DNA of 64,000 nt from Przewalskia tangutica (taxonomy: Eukaryota; Streptophyta; Magnoliopsida; Solanales; Solanaceae): NCBI GenBank assembly GCA_029844215.1, contig JAQGDG010000275.1, positions 1 to 64,000 of the forward strand. Reading direction: 5' to 3'. Positions 12,631-23,383 of the stretch are shown here, one piece after another (the first letter of the stretch is position 1; the number at the start of each line of letters is the position of its first letter). The position numbers and the translations under genes are program-made. The notes beneath the pieces are model-generated. The model saw nothing but the letters and a program-made list of their open reading frames with translations. It ran no database searches and was not told where the DNA came from.

Positions 12631-14454
12631 ATTTCAAGATTTCTTCTACTCTGAAGTTAAGAAGTATTTGCATTGTTGAATCTAAGTTAAGAGTATGTTT
12701 AAATTGTCCTAAGTCCTTACTAGGTCTTATGAGACGCTGTAAGAATGGTTAGGTTATGAGATTTGATTTAAAGGCTATGTGTCTTGATTTGGTTAAAGTA
12801 AGTGTGGATTTTATGTTCGAAATGACTTGAATTTATATGTGAAAAGGGATTGATTTTAAAAGTGGAAGTTATATGATTTTAAGAGAATAAGTTACTTGGT
12901 TTTCAAAGTGTATGGAACTTTATATTTTTTATAAGTATAAGTAAACGGACTTTAAAGAATGTATGTTATAAGTTTTAAGACTATGAACTTTGGTTGTCTT
13001 TGAAGGATTTTGAAACTTTATTTTTCAAGTTATGGACTTGATTTCTAAAGTATTGATGACATGATTTTATAAGTATGTTTACATGATTTTAAAGAGTGTA
13101 TGCTACAGGTGTTAAGACCATAAGCCTTGATTATAAGTGGAAAGGACTAAATTTTAAAAGTATGGCTTAATTTATTTCAAAGTTAAGAAGATGGTTTCAA
13201 AAGAGTATGTGACTTGAGCTTTAAAAAGAAAGGAGGTTTTATGATTCTTTTAAGTACGTATGTACGTAGTATTTTGGATCTAGTTTTCCTAATGTTGTAA
13301 GAATAAAAGTTGTCTTAAGTTCTCAAAATGAAAGGTTGTTATAATAGCTTTACGGAAGTTGTTATGACGACTTAAGAAGAAGTGAAAAGACGGTTTAAAA
13401 ATGTTATGTAAGGAAAATACACCGAGCCTACGAATTGGCCTGACACGTTATAAAATACACCGAGCCTACAAATAGGCCGGATTACGTTATGAAATACAAT
13501 CGAGCCTACAACAGGCCGACACGTTATGAAATACACCGAGCCTACAAATAGGCCTGATTATGTTACGAGATACACCGAGCCTACAAATAGGCCTGACACG
13601 CATGAGATACACCGAGCCTACACATAGGCGGATTACGCCATATTACCCCGAGCCTACACATAGTCCGTTACGCCACAAGACACCGAGCCCACAGCGGCCG
13701 GATTATGCTACATGATTTCACAAAGACACCGAGCCCACAAAGCGGCCGGATTATGCTACATGATTCCACAAGACATCGAACTCCACAGCGGCGGATTATG
13801 CTACATGATTCCACAAGACACCGAGCCCCACAGCGCCGAATTATGTCACATGATTCATCAAGACACCGTGTCCCGCAAACGGGTCGGATTATGTTATGTA
13901 AGATAAGTAAGTTATGTGGAAAACTTGATTAACCTCTTAAGTATGTATGTAAGAATATGATGTTAAATCTTATGGAAAGAAGGAATGGAACTAAGCAATA
14001 TACGAGTGATTTCGTGAGTTAAAAATGGCATTCTTTTGTACGCTTATGATTTGATTCTGCACATTATTTCGCTCCATATTCGGCAATTGTAATCGACTTC
14101 TTCGGGGCCGCTCATTTCCGCAGTTTAGGTACACAGTGGATCCGCGAGCTTAGATCCTCGGTTCAGATTTTTAGACGGCTCCGATGTTCCGAGTTGTCAC
14201 GGCTATGTATATTCAGGGTATGGCGGCCCCGCCCCGCCACGCTTGTAATTCTTGAGGTCGTAGTCACATATCAGGTCTGCTTGTAAAGAAAGGAGGCAAT
14301 CGCTGCATGTATGTACGCCGAAGGTAGCATCTACCGACTGCTGTTTTACTTCCGTTGTTTTATTTATAAGTTTCATGATGTTCCGCTGATTATCTCTCGA
14401 TGTTTACTCGTGGGTGCCTGTAGGGCACTACCGCGTCCCGGTCGGGTCGTGATA
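12631..14454 (+). mobile_element. 3' LTR of D12, right part
   Basis: Continues the D12 LTR after the E insertion. It starts with AT-rich sequence of low complexity (12631-13400, many 'aagt/gttt' words, no coding signal), then the 39-bp array, then a segment matching 430-1069, ending 'cgggtcgtgata' where '...gtgaca' is expected. The next sequence is element G's internal region, so 14455 is the right junction of D12. The left junction and its target-site duplication lie outside the window. Confidence 0.8.
13405..13880. repeat. 39-bp tandem array inside D12 3' LTR
   Basis: About twelve units of 39 bp with the core 'acaccgagcctacaaatagg', changing to 'acaccgagcccacagcggcc' toward the right end. 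It is a better-preserved version of the array at 1-425. Two overlapping open frames arise because 39 is a multiple of three; the resulting repeat peptides have no start context or independent support. Confidence 0.9.
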
Positions 14455-14529
14455 CGACTAGAATGGTAAGTGAATCGAGACTATAGTCAGGTAGAGTTCA
14501 CACGTAGTATCGCTTCGATCGCCACGACC
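14455..14529 (+). mobile_element. Element G internal region, left fragment
   Basis: Seventy-five bases between the D12 right end and solo LTR F. They match no LTR end. I assign them to G's internal region because, with 16888-17552, they lead into G's polypurine tract and 3' LTR. The first five bases, CGACT, are the predicted right target-site duplication of D12. TCGAT (14525-14529) is the left target-site duplication of F. Confidence 0.5.
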
Positions 14530-16887
14530 CGCTCCAGTGCCCGGATCGTGCCTTACCGGCACCCAAGTAGTCATACATCGTAGTAATCGAAATATAAAGC
14601 AAGACATGAAACAGCTTTATAAAATAGACACGCTTTACGTGAGAAAACATCGCTTTTCGACATACATATATAAACATGGTTTAGCAGCTACATCCGACAA
14701 TCGCTCAACATGACTATGCACTTAAGGAAATATACAACTATGGCGGACAGTACCCGCCATACCCTCGATCAGATAAAACTATCTACAACAGTGAGATCAT
14801 ACCCAAAAGTAGAGCCTCCTAAAAGACGGAGCTCCCGACACCAACGAGAGATCCTAAGAATGTGGATCTAGCACCTTCGCCTCTACCGCAGATGAACGCA
14901 GCCTCAAGGAGGTCAAGATAACAGTACTAAGTATATGAAATCAGAAATACTTAAATGAAACATATCATTTTAGAAACAGTTTTGCAAGTATGTATGAAAC
15001 AACCAAGGAACCCGCACATAGTGCCACATCACAAACAAGAGCAACAATAGGTAAACTATAATAGGTCTTTCTAGGTCGCGAATGATTCAAGCAGGCCACT
15101 CGCGTATTATCACTCGCAAGCCTAATCTCGACTCCCGAGTCCGTGAGGCCACTCACGGGCCCGCATGAGGTATAACCCCGCATCGAGGGTAGCTACTCCT
15201 CGCATCGCCCCGACTCGTTGTCCGCATGGCCACATAGACCGCATGCAGGCATAACCCCGCATACTAACTCGAACTCGTAGCCCGCATAGGCCCTCGACCC
15301 GCATGAGGTATTCTCGAATCACGGTCCTGCATCACCGAAGTCTACCCCGCATCGGAGGGCAGCTTAACCCCTGTGATCATCTCAAGAGGCGAGCGATGGT
15401 ACACTAACGTAATGTACTTATCTTTAAACAACATAAGCACAACAAGAATACTTTTTCACAAACGCTAAGACACTAACACACATAAAGCATCATATCATGT
15501 CTACTTATCAAACCATCTTATTATTCTTTTCACAATTCAATTTAAGTCTATTATAAACACATAGTCAAACTTGTTTCTTTTATCAATATTAAGTGGTTAT
15601 ACTCAACTTCCCATAAAGCTAGTATAACTCTTAAGCTTCGCTTTAAAACCGCTTAGTTCTCTTCTCGTTAAAAATGATTCAAAGATTCTTTGAAATGCTT
15701 TCGTATCTTTATTATTCAGTTAGCTTGGAGGCATCGCTGTAGTTGTTATTCAGCTTAAGCCGTGAGGCATTGCCGTAGTTATATATATTGTAAAATATCA
15801 TGCTTTAGGAAGAATCACATACCTTCTCAAATAAAACCACCGCTAAGTCAATATGTCACACAAGAGAGTCACCATAATAGTCACAGATATCTATCAAAGA
15901 CTACTCAAGGTCATTCTAAATAGGGTTCATATTTCTACTGAAAGTCGGGCAAAGACTTCCTACCCGTGAGCTATATAAGTTCATCAGAAAACAAATTCCA
16001 TGTAAGTACAGCTGATTATTCTTCTTTAAACCCTTCTACTGTGGTAACCAATTCTATTCGTGATATTCTTCTAAGTATTTGATACTTATTCTAATACTAC
16101 TACAGAAGTATTCTCTAATTCAAAAGAGGGTTAGGATTAGTTACCTCAGTAAGCCCAATAAGATCCTAGAAAAGTCACCGAGCAAGGTTTCGCTCCTAAG
16201 TTGTATGCTCCAAGGAAACCTTAGAAGTTCTTCACAACTTCTACTAAGTAGTAAGGTATTTGGGCTAGGTATTTGGGCATTATAACGATAGAAGGCAACT
16301 TTTCTACCATGAGGGGGTAGATTTTTGGCTAGGCTAGTGGGGCCTCGCCAAACTACTAGGCTAGAGGGTATTCGCCAAGGGCCTTCAAGGGGAGTGGGAG
16401 GAGTGTTGGACGAAAGATCTACAAAGGGAGAGGAGAGGATTTTCAAGACTTGAAAGCTTTGTGGACGAAGAACTCTTCATCTTAAGGGGGTATTTATAGG
16501 TCAAGAAGTGGCCAACCAATGGCCAAGATTTAGACAAGTGCAAGGCAAGTGTAGGGTGAGGATTAACTATACACAAATATCCTACCAACTCTCGACTTGT
16601 GCACAAGGCACAAAAACGTACATTGTTAGCCAATTCGCCCAATCGACGATTTGAAGTCCACCAATCGAGGGTGCCAAGTGTCGCCTCCCGCTGGTCCAAA
16701 ATGTTTCGCCTCTGAAAAATCCGCAAAAATAGAAATGGCATAGCCGAATTTACCCTACGAAAGTCGTGGAAACGCTTCATTTAAAAACGATTCTTGCCGA
16801 AGCAGGCACAATTTCGAACTCGCCTAATCTTTAAGGCTAACCAGACGATTCCTCACGCATATTACTGAAATACGGTATAACACCGAT
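14525..16887 (-). mobile_element. Solo LTR F, same family as the LTRs of C
   Basis: A single minus-strand LTR (14530-16882, 2353 bp). On the + strand it starts 'cgccacgaccc' (expected 'tgtcacgaccc') and ends 'ggtataaca'. Length and content match the C LTRs (2366 and 2347 bp): the 'agtagtcatacatcg' segment, the 'ggcattgccgtag' repeat, an inverted TATA box TATTTATA at 16491-16498, and 'ggttggcc'-type promoter sequence. No internal region is attached. TCGAT (14525-14529) and CCGAT (16883-16887) flank it, agreeing at four of five bases. This is the usual product of recombination between the two LTRs of one element. Confidence 0.78.
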
Positions 16888-17552
16888 GCGTAAGACCAAT
16901 AGGAAGATTGTACGGAGAAATACTTCACCTATGTGACGAACCTCTAGTAATTGTGGATAGGTAAGACTCTCGAGATAAGAGAGAGATTTATTTCGTGCTA
17001 AGAACAAGAAGTTATGTGACGATTAGTCGGTTATAGACTCATTTCGTCAACCGATAGTATGGAATCGGGTGAATGTCGATAGAAATGGTCCCGCATGATA
17101 GTGGTCCCGGCGATGCCGTGCCCAAGTCGAGTTAATCGCTATACGAAGTTCGTGGACGCTGCTCCACCTAACTAGGTCGTAAGGACCGGTAAGAGCCTTA
17201 ACGGAGTGTAAGTAACAAATGGCCAAGTTTGGATAGTAACTCCAAGGATTGAGAATAGAAACAAAATTTGAGATTTTACGCGTACTATATGAAGTTTAAA
17301 GACGGAAAGTATGATAAGTAAGGAAAGAAAGAAACCCTATGATCCCGTGTTTAAGATCAGAACCTTCGAGTTTTGTGAGAAGGGGTCATGACGGAAGGTC
17401 CATTATTATGTTTACGATGTTAGGTGATGGCCATGTGTGGCATCGCTGGTCTTGTGCGCTTTGATTGTTAGGCATAAGATGTAGATTATGCCGAGTTTGT
17501 ATAGAGTGACAATCGACTAAGAACATTCGGGACGAATGTTTCTGGGGAAGAA
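16888..17552 (+). mobile_element. Element G internal region, right fragment, with polypurine tract
   Basis: No coding motif is visible. Near 17130-17165 a 'gttaatcg...gttcgtggacg' block matches the pre-integrase segment of D12 and E, so this is the 3' end of a related internal region. At 17521-17540 'gaacattcgggacgaatgtt' forms a strong inverted repeat (ACATTCG/CGAATGT around three bases). The purine tract 'ctggggaagaa' ends at 17552, where the LTR starts. Confidence 0.65.
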
Positions 17553-20016
17553 TGTTACACCCCGTAAGTCCGTGACATGTAGAAGAGAATGTACGAAAGG
17601 AAACAAGACTTGAAATCGTACTACAGAAGAATTGTTTTTCCGACGAAATGTTCCGAACGCTTAAAGGAAAATGTTCGTTGTTGAGAATCGATTCTCAAAA
17701 TACATTATTTGAAGAGTTTGAGACTTAGTAATATTATGGAAATTTATTGTTACGGATTTGGTCACGGGCCCACCCGAGGAATTTTACATTTTGTGGGACC
17801 CACGAGGTCGGAATTTTTACGGACGAACGAGAGGCGACACGCCGCACTCCCACACGTGGTCTTGAACGAATTGGAGGAGGGGTAAATGGTCATTGACCAT
17901 CTTGAAAGATAAGTCTTCACATGACATCGCTGACAAGTCAACTAGTCCACATAAGCTCGATCCAAGTGAAACACATCCAAGCCACACATTTGTCAGAACC
18001 CAAGCCCTCCAATGTTTTATATAAGCTCACTACTAGTGCAAGACTTGCTCTTCTAACACTTAGAAAAATTTCACACATTTTCTTGTCCACAAAAGCTCAT
18101 TTCGCTTAGGTGCCTTGCCCACACAAAAATTTTGCAAATGTCATCCATTAGCCTCAAGACTTAAACCCAAGGTTCATAAGTGGTATTTTAAGGTTATCTC
18201 AATAGAAAGATTTCGAAAACGATTTTCACGTTAGTCGCAAGGCGGAAACTATGGGAGTTCTTCAACTTTGAAGTCGAACTTGAAGACGGGTTCTTCATAG
18301 GCCTATAAGGAGTGCTTGGAGCGGATTGTAACCTAAGGAAAGCGAGCTAAGAATTTGCTAAGGCGCGACTTTGAATCTTGGAAATTATAAGGGCTTATAA
18401 AGGTATAATCTTGTCATTTTAGTAGTTAAGAGTTACTACTTGTCAGAGCTATAGATAGTAGCAAGCATGAAGTATATATTATGTAGTCGACAAGTATATC
18501 GCTATCGAACCCTAATCCGAAAACTAGCATGTTAGCCTTAAGACTACAATTCAAGTTGATTATTCGCTTAAGCCGTGATGTTGTATAAAGTTAAGGAAAT
18601 TGTAGTTATCAAGTTGTTTATAACTATATAACATGTTAGACCTTAGAACTTGGAATTGATAAGGATTGGAAAAGACTTTGAATTGTTAGTATGTTGGCCG
18701 AGAATGGCTAGTGAAGTTTGAGCTACTTTGATATAATCATGGGGCTAATTTACACGAGTGTAAGGCATGTAATCCCCTTTGTTTGATTGTTGTTTGGGGC
18801 CTTAAACGTGGCGTGTTGGTTATTGTATTCGACCTTGAAAAAGGTGGCAAAGTGAGTAGAAACAAAGGAAGTGTCGCCCGATTTTCCAGAATTAGAGACC
18901 AAATACTTAGTATTTTTCACGCAGAGACTAGAAGTCGATACCTTGTTGTGACCATTATAGGTTGACACTTCCACATACCGATTCGGCTTAGCTTGTGGAA
19001 TTAGCCAAAAAGGTATGTGAACTATCTCCTCTTCTAGCATGATTCCTTAAGATAAAGAAAGTATGTTCTACTCCCTAAACGATCCATTCCTCGTTGTATT
19101 TGGATTGCCTAAAGTAGAATTTGTTCTATGTGCTTCCTTGATTGTACTTTGATGTTTAAATTGTAAGTCGATAATCCATTTCCTTAGTGAAGTTTGGATT
19201 CTTAAAAGTGAAAGTATTTTACTTAAAGTACATGTAGTCTTGAAAAGGAAGTGGTTTCTAAACCTTTTGGCTAGGCCTTAGTTCCAAAACCTAAAGGTCA
19301 TTAAAATGACTTTAGGGGAGTCAAGGGAGTGATTTACTTAATTGTTTAAAAGAGGAGAAATGACATGATTTAAGAGAAGAAACTTGTTTTCTATATATTA
19401 AGAGACTTGAAGTGTTTTGAAAGTTAAGGGACTTAAAGAGTTTTAAAATACGTGATACTTGTCCCGTTTTAAACGTATAAGTCCCTCGGATAGGAAATTG
19501 TATTTGGCGAAGGTATAAAGTGAATATAACGACTTTATGGGAAGTTGATTATATTTGCTTTATGGAAAGATAAATGACTCGATTTTAATGAAAAGGCAAC
19601 TTGATTTTAAGGCATCAATTGCCTAAAGTTTAGTAATAAAATAAGTTACTTGGTTTCTAAAGGTTAAGAGACTAAGTGTATTTTTAAAAGTTAAGAAAAT
19701 CGATTTGAAAGTATTTAATACTTGGATTTTAATAAGTATAAGTCTCTCGTTATAAAAGGAACGAATATGTCTAAACTATAAAGCGGTTATAACGGCTTTA
19801 CGGGAAGCCTGCTATAACGCTTTATGGAAAGTTTAGAAAGTTGTCTATTTTGATTAATCGACATAAGTTGCCTAGATTGTAAAAGAAAATTTGAGTTACT
19901 TGATTTCAAGTGTTGAAATAAGCTTTCAAAAAATGAGTAACTTACTTTGAAAATAGACACGCTGATACTACTGTGTTAGTATCTTGGGATTTTTTCACAA
20001 AAATGAGTCTCTGAAA

Positions 20017-20310
20017 AGATTAGTACTTTGGCTTGATAAATTGAGAATTTGTCTAAGGTGCCTTGATTAGTACTTTGGCTCGATAAATTGAGAATTTGTC
20101 TGCGTGCCTTGATTAGTACTTTGGCTTGTTAAACGAGAATAATCCTATCGTGCCTTGATTAGTACTTTGGTTGTTAATCGAGAATTATTCTAAGTGTGCC
20201 TTGATAAGTACTTGGCTTGATAATCGAGAATTATTCCACGCGTGCCTCGATTAGTACTTTGGCTCGATTAATCGGGAATTGCCTACGTGTGCCTTGATAG
20301 CCTTCGAGTG
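20017..20310. repeat. 46-bp tandem array in G LTR
   Basis: About six to seven units of 44-49 bp, each with 'gattagtactttggct' followed by 'gagaatt' and a 'gtgccttg' tail. The units are clearly diverged from each other. The reverse complement corresponds to the nearly uniform array at 60488-60905. Confidence 0.88.
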
Positions 20311-20484
20311 CAAGTACTATGTTTTATTACGCTGTCGCGACTTACGAGTGGTCACCGTCCGTCAGGTAAGCCATCGACGCACCGGCAGCTGACGGGATTC
20401 CACGCATGCTTCCGCTATCGTAAGATTGGGTTAAATTCCTGATTCTTTTACAAAAGACACGGTAGTGCTTACGCCTTGTTCGAC

Positions 20485-20800
20485 AATTTCACGAGATAGG
20501 TAAGAGTATACGCGGCGGTAAACCCCAAGACGCTATACCACCCGCTTTACCACCTTCTCCGCAGGTAGAGTATACGTGAGGGTAAACCCCCAAGACGCTA
20601 TACCACACGCTTTACCACCTTCCAGTAGAGTATACGTGAGTGGTAAACCCCAAGACGCTATACCACCTGCTTTACCACCTTCTCCGTGGTAGAGTATACG
20701 TGCGGGTAAACCCCAAGACGCTTATACCACCGCTTTACCACCTTCTCAGTGGTAAAGAGTATGTTGAGTGGTAAACCCCAAGATGCTATACCACCGCTGG
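20485..20800. repeat. About 60-bp tandem array in G LTR
   Basis: Five units, each with 'gagtatacgtgagtggtaaa', 'ccccaagacgctatacca' and 'gctttaccaccttc'. The matching minus-strand array in the D-solo LTR lies at 59970-60250 in a more diverged, shorter form. Confidence 0.85.
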
Positions 20801-21431
20801 ACTCGTGTTCATGTACGCCATTGGTGTTGTACTATATCACGGATCGCAGCGAGGAAAGATTCCACGCACGATTGATGTTACGGGCGCGAGACCCATGGTT
20901 ATATTTGAGCATGACTCGGCGCTCGCCCCGACTTGACGTGGATCGCTTATGTATTACATCGTAGGTTGGCTATCATACATGTCTCCCGCTTGTTTAGATC
21001 ATTATGATTTTATTACGCATTTCTCGCTCACATACTTGGTACATTCTTCGCATCGACCTCTCGGGGGCCGCTCATGCCGCAGTTTAGGTACGCTGTTCGT
21101 GATCTACAGCGTAGGATCCTCGCCGGTTTTTGGATAGCTCCTCTGCTCGTGAGTTTATCTTTTGGTATATATCCTTCAAGATGTGCTTTGTACTTTGGGT
21201 ACGGGGCCTTGTCCCGCCATAGTTCAAGATAACTCTGAGGTCCGTATTCATACGTGAGATCGACTCATGTACATGTCAGGTCTCGTTGTTTATGTATATA
21301 CGGGCACTTGTCGGCTTTGCCTTGCACGCACGCTTATTTTAAAGAAAAAATGAGTTACTAATTTCCGCAATGTACTTAGTCATATGCAGGCGCCTAGGTA
21401 GTAGGCACCACCACGCCCGGGTTCGGTGACA

Positions 21432-23383
21432 GAGATGTAAATGACGCCAGACGGGCGTTGTCGCCTGTATGGACGATGCAACGACGCCAGATGGGCGCTG
21501 TCGCCTTGTATGACAAGATGCAAATGACGCCAGATGGGCGCTGTCGCCTTGTATGGACGAGATGCAAACGACGCCAGATGGGCGCTGCGCGCTTGTTTGG
21601 ACGATGCAATGACGCCAGATGGGCGCGTTATCGCTTGTATGGACGAATGCAGATGACGCCAGTACGGGCGCTGTCGCTCAGATGGACGAATGCAATGACG
21701 CCAGATGGGCGCGGTCGCCTTGTATGGACGAATGCAAATGACGCTTTACGGGCGCTTGCCTTGTATGGACGTAAATGCAAATGACGCTTGTACGGGCGCG
21801 GTCGCTTGTATGGACGACGCAAATGACGCGCAGATGGGCGCTGTCGCTTTTTACGGACGAATGCAACGACGCCAGATGGGCGCGTTGTCGCTCAGATGGA
21901 CGAGATGCAAATGACGCCAGATGGGCGTTGTCGCTTGTATGGACGAGACGCAGATGACGCCAGATGAGCGCTGTCGCCTTGTATGGACGAGACGCAAATG
22001 ACGCGTTGTAATGGCGCGGTCGCTTTATGGATGAATGCAAACGACGCCAGACGGGCGCGGTCGCCTTGTACGGACGAGACGCAAATGTCGCCTTGTACGG
22101 GCGCGGTCGCTTTGTATGGATTTAGACGCAGATGACGCCAGATGGGCGCTGTCGCTCAGATGATTGACGATGCAAATGACGCCAGATGAGCGCTGTCGCC
22201 TTGTATGGACGATGCAAATGACGCCAGATGGGCGTTGTCGCTTTGTATGAACGAGATGCAATGACGCCAGATGGCGCGGTCATCTTATATGGACGAGATA
22301 CAAATGACGCCAGTATGGGCGCTGTCGCCTTGTTTGACGACGCAGATGACGCCTTGTACGGGCGCTGTCGCCTTGTATGGACGAAATACGATGACGCCAG
22401 ATGGGCGTTATCGCTCAGGACGACGAATACGTATGACGCCAGTACGGGCGCGGTCGCCTTGTATGGAAGAGAAGCAGATGATGCCTTGTACGGGCGCGGT
22501 CGCTGTACGGACGACGCAATGACGCCAGATGGGCGCGGTCGCCTTGTATGGATGAAATGCAAACGACGCCAGATGGCGCTGTCGCTTGTATGGACGAGAT
22601 GCAATGACGATTGTATGCGCTGCGTATTGTATGGTCGAGATGCAAATGACGCCTTGTATAGGCGCGGTCGCCTTGTACGATTTAGACGTAAATGACGCCA
22701 GATGGGCGTTGTCGCTTGTATGGACGAAATACGATGACGCCAGATGGGCGCTGTCGCTCATGTATGACGAATGCAAATGACGCCAGATGGGCGTGTCGCC
22801 TTATATGGCCGAATGCAGATGACGCCAGATGGGCGCTGTCGCTCAGATGGACGAGATTCAAATTACGCCTTGTACGGGCGCTGTCGCTTGTATGGACGAG
22901 GTGCAAATGACGCCATGGGCGCGGTCGCTTGTATGGACGAGATGCAAAATGACGCCAGATGGCGTTGTCGCTCAGATGGACGGATTTAGATGCAATGACG
23001 CCAGATGGGCGTTATCGCTCAGATGGACGAATGCAGATGACGCCAGTACGGGCGTTGTCGCCTTGTATGGAAGAGATGCAACGGCTCAGATGGGCGTTGC
23101 CTTGTATGGACGAAATGCAATGACGCCAGCGGGCGCGTATCGCCTTGTATCGACGACGCAAATGACGCCTTGTGGGCGTTATAGTCTTGTATGGACGAAA
23201 TGCAAATGATGCCTTGTACGGGCGCTGTCGCCTTGTATGGACGAATGCAGATGACGCTTGTACGGGCGCTGTCGCCTTGTACGGACGAGACGCAAATGAC
23301 GCGCCAGATGGGCGCTGTCGTGTTTATGGATTTAAATGCAACGACGCCAGATGGGCATTGTCTGCTTGATGACGAGATGCAAT
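21432..23383. repeat. 44-bp satellite, segment I
   Basis: About 44 head-to-tail monomers. Each monomer reads 'gacgccagatgggcgctgtc' then 'gccttgtatggacgag' then 'atgcaaat'. The two halves resemble each other ('gccagatgggcg' against 'gccttgtatggacg'), suggesting an origin as a roughly 22-bp dimer. In both halves the sequences CAGAT and TTGTAT/TTGTAC alternate between monomers. CpG is frequent. Repetitive open frames on both strands are by-products: 44 is not a multiple of three and frames break at every indel. The left end abuts G and the right end abuts composite B. Confidence 0.95.

Larger units (their letters stand above)
17553..21431 (+). mobile_element. Element G 3' LTR
   Basis: Starts TGTTACACCCCG after a polypurine tract and ends '...gttcggtgaca' (3879 bp). 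Satellite sequence resumes directly at 21432. It belongs to the same superfamily as the D12 LTRs but differs in its first few hundred bases. It carries a 46-bp array (20017-20310) where D12 has a 39-bp array, plus a second array of about 60 bp (20485-20800). A possible TATA box, TATATAA, is at 18018-18024. Its 5' LTR must lie left of the window. Confidence 0.82.

Noticed and set aside
13705..13932. Open frame giving a repeated MLHDSTRH-like peptide
   Set aside because: 39 is divisible by three, so the array stays open by chance; the same region in the other LTR is not open in frame.
2240..21431. G, D12 and their LTRs as a second three-LTR tandem like composite B
   Set aside because: The LTR at 17553-21431 differs clearly from the D12 LTRs in its start and arrays, so D12 inserted in G is the simpler reading. 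The left junction outside the window would decide.
21432..23383. Many overlapping open frames on both strands with repeated peptides in the satellite (also 57466-59067 and 63231-64000)
   Set aside because: They come from a 44-bp repeat read through irregular indels; frames overlap on both strands and no frame is kept between segments.
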